From assembly GCF_031326345.1 (NCBI RefSeq), contig NZ_CP133671.1:806001-870000 (forward strand): 64,000 bases of DNA, in the 5' to 3' direction. The stretch is from Aureispira sp. CCB-E (GTDB taxonomy: Bacteria > Bacteroidota > Bacteroidia > Chitinophagales > Saprospiraceae). Position 1 is the first letter of the stretch, and every line of letters starts with the position of its first letter. The notes beneath the pieces were generated by a model that searched no databases, was not told where the DNA came from, and was given only the letters and a program-made list of their open reading frames with translations. Position numbers and translations under genes: made by a program. This document shows, piece after piece, positions 53,569 to 61,093 of this stretch.

Positions 53569-56253
53569 ATGCCTAAATATATAGAGGATGCACAAGAGTC
53601 ATCCAGCTCTAATGGAGCTCAGTTGGATGGTAGAGAAGATAGAGTTGCGAAGTATAAGCGTTTTATCAAATGGATGTGGCGTTTGTATGCCTTAGGAATT
53701 TTTATCGCTATTGGAATTTTTGTCATGCTTTCTTTTGATTTACCTTCTTTCGAGGAGTTGGAAAATCCAAGGAGTAGGATTGCTTCTAATATTTATTCTT
53801 CTGATAATGTGGTTCTTGGTAAATACTATATTGAAAACCGTACTCCTGTAGAATACGATAGTTTGTCGCCGCATTTGATTAATGCATTGATTGCTACAGA
53901 AGATGCCCGTTATTTAGAGCACTCGGGTATTGATGCTGAAGCATTGGCGCGTGTATTTGTAAAAACATTGATTCTACAACAGCGTAATGCAGGGGGAGGA
54001 AGTACAATTTCTCAACAACTTGCTAAGCTACTGGTAGGGCGCCCCAATACCAAGAACAAAGGATTTGTCAAACGCTCTTGGTTGTTGGTCTCTACCAAAT
54101 TAAAAGAATGGTTGACGGCCGTTCGTTTGGAACGTTCTTATACCAAACAGGAAATTATAGCGCTTTATTTTAATGAGTTTGATTTCTTATATGGTGCTAA
54201 TGGAATTAAATCGGCTTCAGAGATTTATTACGATAAACATCCGCGCGATTTAACGATTACAGAGGCGGCTATGTTGGTGAGAATGTTAAAAAACCCATCG
54301 TTATACAATCCAAGAAAATATCCAGAAAGAGCTACAAAAGGCCGAGAGCAAGTTTTAAAAAATATGCAAATCAAAGGGCATATTACAGAAGCTCGATATC
54401 ACGAATTGCGCAAGCAACCAGTGGATATGTCCAAATTTCAGGTTAAAGATCACAACGATGGTATCGCAACCTACTTTAGAATGTACTTGAGAGATCATTT
54501 GAAAGGATTATTGGTGCAATTAGCCAAGGATAACCCTCAGTTTCAAAAACCAGATGGAACACCCTACGATATTTACAGAGATGGTCTTAAAATTTATACA
54601 ACGATTGATTCTAGGGTTCAGGTGCATGCCGAAAAAGCAGTGAGAGACCATTTAAAAGAACATCAGAAACATTTGTTCGAAGCTTGGTCAGATTGGAATC
54701 ATCCTGATCCAAAAATTAGCTCTAAAATTAAGAATCCTTGGACACGCAAGACTTCTCAAAATACAGATGCAGAAATGGAATTGCGTCGATTGAGCCTAGC
54801 AAAGCAAGTTTGGAATACCGATCGTTACCAAAGAGTCCGAGAAAAATTAATGCCGACAGCTGTTCGTAGAAAATTAAGAGATATTGATATTGATCGATTG
54901 TTTCAAATTGTAGAATACGAGAAAAACCCAAAGCAAAAAAATCGCTATTCTCCGAAAGTAGATGGAAAAGCTTTGTTGAAAAAATGGGAAGAAACAGGAT
55001 TTATTACAGAAGATCAAGCTCAAACGTATAGAGAAGTGTTGTCTACCAAAGCTATTGACTCTCTACAGAAGCAGCATAAAGCGATCATGGATTACATGAA
55101 AAAGCCTGTTCAAATGCTGGTTTTTGCTTACAACAAAAAAGGAGAAAAAGATACTTTGATGAGTCCTTTCGATTCTATCCGTTATCATAGAATGCACCTT
55201 CAGACTGGAATGATTGCCGTAGAACCTGTCTCTGGTGCTGTTCGTGCTTGGGTTGGTGGAATTAGCCACAAATACTTTCAATTTGACCATGTGAACAAAG
55301 AACAAGCTGCTCGTCAAGTAGGATCGACGATCAAGCCTTTTCTATATGCTTTGACGGTAGATTTAAAAGGCTATTCTCCTTGCTTTAAAGTATGGGATCA
55401 ACCAACGACAATTTCGAAAGGAGAGGGGCAGTTTGGGTTATTGACAGATTGGACACCTAAGAATGCTGGCGGTTATAGTGGCGATGAAATTACTTTGACG
55501 GAAGCATTGAATCGCTCTTTAAACTCCGTTTCTGCTTATTTAATGAAGGAGCTAAAGGGACCCGAACCATTCCGAAATTTCTTAGCTGATGTCGGAATTG
55601 ATACCTCTGATGGGCGTGTGCCTGCCTCAGCTGCTATTTGTTTGGGAACGCCTAATTTGTCGCCTTTTGAAATGGCAGGAGGCTATACTATTTTTGCTAA
55701 TAAAGGAACATATACAGAGCCTATTTTTATTGATCGAATCGAAGATAAAAATGGTAACTTGATCTACTCCGCAGGACAAGATCAGCGTTCGGAATCTATT
55801 TTGTCTGAACAAGGGGCATATGTAATGAATGAAATGTTACAAAAGATCCAAAGTGGACGTTTGAGAGGGGTGAAATCTTCTTATGGTGGAAAAACGGGAA
55901 CAACTAACTTCCAAGCAGATGGGTGGTTTTTGGGAATTACTCCTGATTTAGTGGTTGGAACATGGGTTGGTTGTGACGATCGGTTCATCCGATTTAGAAG
56001 CCTAAGATATGGACAAGGTGCCAAAATGGCTCGACCAATTTTCCAAAATATCTTGCTAAACATGGAAGCAGATACTTCTTTGCGTGCGGATAAGGTTTAT
56101 GATTATAAATCTCGTTTTCCTATTCCTGAGATCATTGAGCGAGAAATGGATTGTTTGAAATACAATCAGTTTGCAGATGGTAGTAATGGCGAGCCTGATA
56201 AAGCAAGTGATGCTACCAATACCGATATTTATGGTATAGACGAAGATTATTGA
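53569..56253 (+). CDS. mrcA: Class A penicillin-binding protein (PBP1A-like)
   Basis: A bifunctional peptidoglycan synthase. One membrane helix (about residues 38-56), then the GT51 transglycosylase domain: catalytic E111 in LIATEDARYLEHSG, GGSTISQQLAKLL, RSYTKQEIIALYFNEF. The transpeptidase domain has S586-T-I-K589, S650-L-N and K775-T-G-T. Between the two lies a longer charged linker (about residues 365-525), common in this phylum. The C-terminal tail is acidic. At 894 residues it is normal for Bacteroidota. It is flanked by T9SS genes with no clear operon link. Confidence 0.96.
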   Translation: MPKYIEDAQESSSSNGAQLDGREDRVAKYKRFIKWMWRLYALGIFIAIGIFVMLSFDLPSFEELENPRSRIASNIYSSDNVVLGKYYIENRTPVEYDSLSPHLINALIATEDARYLEHSGIDAEALARVFVKTLILQQRNAGGGSTISQQLAKLLVGRPNTKNKGFVKRSWLLVSTKLKEWLTAVRLERSYTKQEIIALYFNEFDFLYGANGIKSASEIYYDKHPRDLTITEAAMLVRMLKNPSLYNPRKYPERATKGREQVLKNMQIKGHITEARYHELRKQPVDMSKFQVKDHNDGIATYFRMYLRDHLKGLLVQLAKDNPQFQKPDGTPYDIYRDGLKIYTTIDSRVQVHAEKAVRDHLKEHQKHLFEAWSDWNHPDPKISSKIKNPWTRKTSQNTDAEMELRRLSLAKQVWNTDRYQRVREKLMPTAVRRKLRDIDIDRLFQIVEYEKNPKQKNRYSPKVDGKALLKKWEETGFITEDQAQTYREVLSTKAIDSLQKQHKAIMDYMKKPVQMLVFAYNKKGEKDTLMSPFDSIRYHRMHLQTGMIAVEPVSGAVRAWVGGISHKYFQFDHVNKEQAARQVGSTIKPFLYALTVDLKGYSPCFKVWDQPTTISKGEGQFGLLTDWTPKNAGGYSGDEITLTEALNRSLNSVSAYLMKELKGPEPFRNFLADVGIDTSDGRVPASAAICLGTPNLSPFEMAGGYTIFANKGTYTEPIFIDRIEDKNGNLIYSAGQDQRSESILSEQGAYVMNEMLQKIQSGRLRGVKSSYGGKTGTTNFQADGWFLGITPDLVVGTWVGCDDRFIRFRSLRYGQGAKMARPIFQNILLNMEADTSLRADKVYDYKSRFPIPEIIEREMDCLKYNQFADGSNGEPDKASDATNTDIYGIDEDY

Positions 56254-56313
56254 TGCAAAATATTCTGAAGGGAAGTTACTGTAAAGTAAAATAATGCCAT
56301 TCAATCTATAAAG

Positions 56314-56352
56314 AAGTCGATAGCGAACAGAGGTTTGTTGTCGACTTTTTTT
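56314..56352 (+). terminator. Terminator after the PBP1A gene
   Basis: AAGTCGA (56314-56320) pairs with TCGACTT (56341-56347), with inner pairing possible, then a run of seven T. Confidence 0.7.
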
Positions 56353-56411
56353 GTCTGCTGAGCTAGCTAAGCGAACTTATGAAACGAAGCTCTTAAAATG
56401 AGTACTATCTA

Positions 56412-56461
56412 GTAGTAGTGCAGCTAACTAAAAGCAAAGCGCTCACGCAGTAAATCGTATG
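56412..56461 (-). repeat. Interspersed repeat module, copy 5
   Basis: Its reverse complement agrees with 29425-29474 at 46 of 50 bases. No TACTCCGTTG box was seen on either side, so this may be a fragment or a separate module. Confidence 0.75.
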
Positions 56462-56711
56462 TAGCAACAAAGAGGGATAACAGTTAATGAACTGTTATTT
56501 TTTTTTGTGAATTATAATAAATTGAAAAATAAGGGCGTTTCAAGAAGAAATAAACACCTAAAAGGTGTGATTGCTGTAATTTTTAAATGGATGCTTATTC
56601 GTACATTTTTACACTAGAAAACTATTGGGGATTATCCACTACAATTGACTAAAACAAAAGTATGTTTTATCCCCAACCAATATTTCAATTCAAGAATAAA
56701 AGCTGTATAAA

Positions 56712-57602
56712 ATGAACGCAAGCACAAAAATAACAGGAATTATTGCAACCAGTTTATTGGTATTTATAGGTACTCTAAATGCTCAAAATACTTATATGAC
56801 AGAAGCAGGGGTACGTGTAGTATCTAATGAGAAGGATGGTAACAACTGTAAAAAGCCTAGAGATGGCTTTTACGATCGTTATTTACACAAAGAAAAAATG
56901 CCTTTACCCTATGATTATATTCATGAGAAAGATGTATTTTGGGAAAAACGAATTTGGAGAGAAGTTGATACAAGAGAAAAAATGAATCATGTTTTTGTGA
57001 GTCCTCATGGTCCTTTAATTACGACCATTATGGATGCGGCAAAGGAAGGTGATATTACACTTTATAATACATGGGATGATCGGTTTTCGCAAGCATTGAC
57101 TCAAGAAGAAATCCAAGGTTTGATGTCTTCTAGTGATACAGTGAGTATTTATGATCCAGAGACGTTTAGAGATAGTATCATAGTGGTTAACAACGAAATG
57201 AACTGGGAGGATATTAAAAAGTATCGTATCAAAGAAGTTTGGTATTTTGACGAAGAAACATCTACATTAGGCGTTCGAATATTGGGAATTGCTCCAATTA
57301 TAAATCGTTATGATGATGATGGTAATTTGTTAAATTCGGGACCTATGTTTTGGGCTTATTATCCAGAATTGCGCAATACTTTTGCAAAAACAGAAGCATT
57401 TAACTCAATGAATGATGGTGCTCGGTTGAGTTGGGATGATATTTTTGAAGCTCGGTTATTTTCTTCTTATGTTATAAAAGAGAGTAATGTTCACGACAGA
57501 AGAATTCAAGATTATACCAAAAATGGTGTCAATGCATTGCTAGAATCGGAGCGGATTCAATCCGAAATATTTAATTTTGAACATGACCTTTGGTCTTATT
57601 AA
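56712..57602 (+). CDS. gldN: T9SS/gliding protein GldN (PorN)
   Basis: A periplasmic T9SS component that in other species works with GldK at the outer membrane ring. The signal peptide ends LNAQ near residue 25. The mature part shows the family's conserved blocks: DVFWEKRIWREVDTREKMNH, ITLYNTWDDRFSQALTQEEI, KYRIKEVWYFDEETSTLGVR and ARLSWDDIFEARLFSSYV. It has 296 residues. Usually it closes a gldKLMN operon; here it stands alone, with PBP1A before and a convergent lipoprotein gene after. It could be the only copy or a second one. Confidence 0.9.
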   Translation: MNASTKITGIIATSLLVFIGTLNAQNTYMTEAGVRVVSNEKDGNNCKKPRDGFYDRYLHKEKMPLPYDYIHEKDVFWEKRIWREVDTREKMNHVFVSPHGPLITTIMDAAKEGDITLYNTWDDRFSQALTQEEIQGLMSSSDTVSIYDPETFRDSIIVVNNEMNWEDIKKYRIKEVWYFDEETSTLGVRILGIAPIINRYDDDGNLLNSGPMFWAYYPELRNTFAKTEAFNSMNDGARLSWDDIFEARLFSSYVIKESNVHDRRIQDYTKNGVNALLESERIQSEIFNFEHDLWSY

Positions 57603-57611
57603 TATAGAAAA

Positions 57612-57645
57612 GAGCCAGTCCTCAAGAATAGGATTGGCTCATAGT
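57612..57645. terminator. Bidirectional terminator after gldN
   Basis: GAGCCAGTCCT (57612-57622) pairs with AGGATTGGCTC (57630-57640), one mismatch, between convergent genes; a T-run follows after ATAG. Confidence 0.75.
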
Positions 57646-57659
57646 TTTTAGCATAAGAA

Positions 57660-58283
57660 TTATTGAATAATTGCATCAACAAGAGTTTCACCTTTGCCTG
57701 TAGAATTAAATACAACAGGGTAGATACCTGCTTTCATAACAATACTATTGCTATTGTAATACCCTAGCATTTGATTGGAGAAAGGAGTATCTTGTGTGAT
57801 GTACAAATGACCATTATAAAGAAACTCCGAATTTTGGTCAAACTCAAATAATAGTTTTTCTTGACCTGTTTGCTGATTGACGACGATAGATAATCCCATC
57901 AAACGCAAACCTGCTTGATAATCTACTTGAGATAAGTTATCGCTTCCATTATCTTCGCCATCAAAGATACCTCTAATGAAACACATGCCAGGGCAAGGAC
58001 CACATGGATAACTATAAGGACAATTGGGAAAGGTATGAGTTCCTGTATGTTCTTTGACCCATTTTTTGACTTTTTCCCACCACCCAGGAACACGACTATT
58101 GCTATGGAGACTAGTCAAAATTTCTTGAATTTCACCCTTGTCATAAATTTTTAAATCACCTGATTTGGGCTGTTCAATTCTCTCATTATTGGCAACCTGT
58201 TCTTTGACTAGATTTTCTTGTTCTTCATTACAGGCAACCAATGCCAAGAGCATAATAGAGAGCACTAATACTAAATATTTCAT
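57660..58283 (-). CDS. Cysteine-rich lipoprotein, twin A
   Basis: A 207-residue lipoprotein (signal LSIMLLALVAC, C18 lipidated). It is clearly a paralog of the gene at 58372-58989: shared blocks are W..V..W.....G near the middle, a four-to-five-Cys loop (CPYSYPCGPCPGMC), LSQVDYQAGLRL, NQQTG, LLFEF and the C-terminal AGIYPVVFNSTGKGETLVDA. It sits 88 bp downstream of its twin on the same strand. It may be part of a secretion-linked surface set, given gldN and porV on either side. I know of no family. Confidence 0.65.
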   Translation of the reverse strand: MKYLVLVLSIMLLALVACNEEQENLVKEQVANNERIEQPKSGDLKIYDKGEIQEILTSLHSNSRVPGWWEKVKKWVKEHTGTHTFPNCPYSYPCGPCPGMCFIRGIFDGEDNGSDNLSQVDYQAGLRLMGLSIVVNQQTGQEKLLFEFDQNSEFLYNGHLYITQDTPFSNQMLGYYNSNSIVMKAGIYPVVFNSTGKGETLVDAIIQ

Positions 58284-58371
58284 TTTTTGATTAATTAGAG
58301 TAATCCTGCATTTATTTTAGGTAGCTTTAGGAATTCCCACCAGTATGTATAAAGAATTGTGGATGTATTTT

Positions 58372-58989
58372 TTAGTTAATGTTTGCGTCAACAAGGGTTT
58401 GTCCCATGTTATTAGAGTTAAATACCAATGGATAAACACCAGCTTTAAGCTGAATGCTATTTCTGTTGTATAACTGTGTCATTTGGGGAGAAAAGAAAAT
58501 GTCTTGAGGAATGATAAGTTCATTGTTGCTATTGATAAAGTCTGAACCTTGAGGAAATTCAAACAATAATCTATCTTCTCCCGTTTGTTGGTTGTGCATC
58601 AACGTAAGTTTATAGAGCCGCAAACCAGCTTGATAGTCTGCTTGACTTAGCGTTGATGAGCCTCCATTACTTGTTCCTCCAAAGTGATTTTTTCCATCAC
58701 AAAAACCTGAGCAAGGACCGCAGCCTCCAGAACCACTACAGCCACCACTTTCGAATGGATCTTGGTCTCTGCCAAATTGATCTCTAATCCAGTCTACAAC
58801 TGCCTCAACCCATTGGGGAAGCCGTTCAGTCGTTTGAAGTTCTGATAGCATAATTCTCATTTGTGCTGGACTATAGGTTTTTAGTTGCTCTTTTTCGAGC
58901 GTAGCAAAACGATTACTGAGATTATCGGATTGATCATCGCAACCGAATAGAAGGATTGCGGTCAATAAAAAGAAGATTAAATATTTCAT
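58372..58989 (-). CDS. Cysteine-rich lipoprotein, twin B
   Basis: A 205-residue lipoprotein (LLTAILLFGC, C17 lipidated, followed by DDQ). Mid-protein there is an acidic and aromatic helix (WVEAVVDWIRDQFGRD), a Cys/Gly loop (GGCSGSGGCGPCSGFC) then LSQADYQAGLRLYKLTLMHN, NQQTGEDRLLFEFPQ and a terminal beta block AGVYPLVFNSNNMGQTLVDA. The last 100 residues are about half identical to twin A, while the central loop differs in length. Tandem duplication is likely. Two disulfides in the loop are possible. No known family. Confidence 0.65.
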   Translation of the reverse strand: MKYLIFFLLTAILLFGCDDQSDNLSNRFATLEKEQLKTYSPAQMRIMLSELQTTERLPQWVEAVVDWIRDQFGRDQDPFESGGCSGSGGCGPCSGFCDGKNHFGGTSNGGSSTLSQADYQAGLRLYKLTLMHNQQTGEDRLLFEFPQGSDFINSNNELIIPQDIFFSPQMTQLYNRNSIQLKAGVYPLVFNSNNMGQTLVDANIN

Positions 58990-59391
58990 GTTGTAAACAA
59001 ATTAAGGTGATGTATAACTATTTGTATTGAGTACATAAAAATATAGAATACATTACACGTTGTTTTATGAAATATTTATTTGAAGCGAATGGAGTAGTAT
59101 TCGTTGGGTGTTAAGCTTTATTCGTTAAGAACGTTTTAGCAGAAGAGATAAAACATAGTCTAAAAATAGTCTAGTTTTATTTGATTAGTAGTTAGTTACG
59201 CTGCTGCCTGTTTTGAAGTGAGATAAATAAAGGTGAACAATAAAAGGTGGTGAGTTATTGGCTATTTTTATGTGCAGTGTTTTTTAGCACTAATAGAAAG
59301 AGAGGGAAATAAAAAAAATCATCCCGAACTATTTCAGGATGATTTTTCTAAAATCAATACGTGATTTTATTTTTTTTTGAACGATTACTTA
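58990..59391. other. Gap between lipoprotein twins and porV
   Basis: It holds the porV terminator (59314-59347). A GTTAGTTACGCTGCTGCC-like string near 59193 recalls the interspersed repeat module, probably a worn fragment. No gene is supported. Confidence 0.45.
59314..59347 (-). terminator. porV terminator
   Basis: AAAAATCATCC (59314-59324) pairs with GGATGATTTTT (59337-59347). The T-run continues on the minus strand. Confidence 0.85.
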
Positions 59392-60720
59392 TTATTTTCT
59401 TTTTTTCTTGTCTGGTGCTTTTCCAAAATCGAACATTACAGAGAAACGTAAGGTATTGTCTAATGGATTGCGTTGTCCAGCTTGAGAAGGAATTAAATAA
59501 GAGAAATTAATGTTAAATATCTTATAACGAATCCCTAAACCAACTGTAAAGAATTTGCGATTTCCTTTGAATTTGTGTTCGTTGTAGTGACCAAAACGAA
59601 CAGCAAATTGTTTGTTGTACCAATACTCTAAACCTACGGACCACATCAACTCTGAAAATTCTTCTCCCGCACCCCCTGGAGCATCTCCAAAAGAAGAAAA
59701 GATAGAGGCAGGAACGGATTGTTGTTTGTAATCTGCGATTCCATCTGGACCACTAGGGTTTCCTCCTGTTGCATCGTAATTAGGATTTTCTATAGGGTCA
59801 CCATTGGAATCAGTAAGAAGATTTCCATCTTCATCATATTGCAATCTACGAACAGGAGTAGGAACCAATAATTTGTTGATGTCTAAGCCCACTACAATCG
59901 AGTTGTGTTTATCAAATTGATACTCAAAAGAGAAACCTAAACCTAAGTTAGCAGGAATATAGTCACGATTAGCTGATTGTGTGTAAGAAACTTTAGTACC
60001 AATATTAGAAAAAGCTAGTCCTGCTGTAAAAATAGCATTCTTTTGATCTTTTAAATCTTCTCTTTGTTTGCCTATTTGCATTTGTTTGCGGAAAGTAAAC
60101 GACAAGTCAGCAGCAAAACCATGGGCAGGTCTCATGTTTTGACCACCAGAAACGGCACCTGTACCAAGGTTGGAGAAAATATATTTAGGGGTAAACCCTA
60201 CCGAAAACTCTTTACCTAATTTACGAGAATAAGCAATTGCTAACTCAAATTCATTAGGGCGAACGGTTTGCAAAGGATTTCCTTGGTCATCAGTGTATTG
60301 AATTTGTCCTAAAGAGAAAAAACGCAAACTAGCTCCTATGGTTTGGAAATAATCAACTTGTTTGTAAGCTGATAAATAAGCTAAAAATACATCGTTTAGA
60401 CCCAAGGCACGCAACCAAGGTGTAAAGGTAGCAGAAATGCTAAAATCTTTTGGGGCAAAAGTTAATGCAGAAGCATTAAAATGCATTGAGTTTGCATCAG
60501 CAGGCATTGCAATTCCAACATCCCCCATTCCTCCAAAACGTGCATCAGGCACAATTCTTAAAAAGGGAACGGCTGTAATAATAGTGTTGTTACAATCTGA
60601 ACCATCCGCAGAGGCACCACTAAATGGGCAATCAATTGTATTTTGTGCTGTTGTTTTGGTTTGAATAAGAGTAAGTGTTGCTATGATAATAAGGCAACTT
60701 CTTAGAATCGTCATCTTCAT
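59392..60720 (-). CDS. porV: T9SS outer-membrane shuttle protein PorV
   Basis: An outer-membrane beta-barrel of the FadL-like kind that carries T9SS cargo from the translocon to the PorU sortase. Started at the ATG at 60720, it has 443 residues and a clean signal peptide (MKMTILRSCLIII to TTAQ). Another ATG at 60741 and an ORF start at 60819 only add a non-hydrophobic extension. Family marks are FLRIVPDARFGGMGDVGIAM, NASALTF, the strand pattern through the body, and a C-terminal strand ending in FDFGKAPDKKKRK. It is followed by a terminator and preceded, beyond 373 bp, by porU on the same strand. Confidence 0.9.
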   Translation of the reverse strand: MKMTILRSCLIIIATLTLIQTKTTAQNTIDCPFSGASADGSDCNNTIITAVPFLRIVPDARFGGMGDVGIAMPADANSMHFNASALTFAPKDFSISATFTPWLRALGLNDVFLAYLSAYKQVDYFQTIGASLRFFSLGQIQYTDDQGNPLQTVRPNEFELAIAYSRKLGKEFSVGFTPKYIFSNLGTGAVSGGQNMRPAHGFAADLSFTFRKQMQIGKQREDLKDQKNAIFTAGLAFSNIGTKVSYTQSANRDYIPANLGLGFSFEYQFDKHNSIVVGLDINKLLVPTPVRRLQYDEDGNLLTDSNGDPIENPNYDATGGNPSGPDGIADYKQQSVPASIFSSFGDAPGGAGEEFSELMWSVGLEYWYNKQFAVRFGHYNEHKFKGNRKFFTVGLGIRYKIFNINFSYLIPSQAGQRNPLDNTLRFSVMFDFGKAPDKKKRK

Positions 60721-61093
60721 ATAAGAATTATTGTTTGTCATTACTGTTTTGGTTTGTAATCGTTCTTTCAGGCAATTCAATACTCGTTGGTTTGTGCGGT
60801 TGACCACTATTGAAAACAATAGTAAACAAGAAAAGAATATAGCTTGCTGACGTTTTACTTTAAAAATGATTCCTTGAAGTAAAGTTCTTTACATATATGC
60901 GGATTTTTTGATTTTACCCTCAAAAGTACAAATAAAACTGTACTTTATGGCTTCGATTCTATATATTTTTTAGAAGAGTAAAAGGTTTAAAAATAAACAT
61001 GATCTCGTTGCATCAAAAATCATACGATTCTCTTAAAAGAATGGGAACTTGGTCTAGTATAAGCCTAAATCAAGCTCCCGAACCCTTATACTT
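60721..61093. other. Gap between porU and porV
   Basis: A TACTTTTG box on the minus strand (60928-60921) is a candidate porV -7 element, but no upstream TTTG at the expected spacing was seen. No gene or clear terminator of porU was found. Confidence 0.4.

Larger units (their letters stand above)
56254..56711. other. Gap between the PBP1A gene and gldN
   Basis: It holds a terminator (56314-56352), the repeat module at 56412-56461 and about 200 AT-rich bases. I found no promoter with both elements for gldN. Confidence 0.5.
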
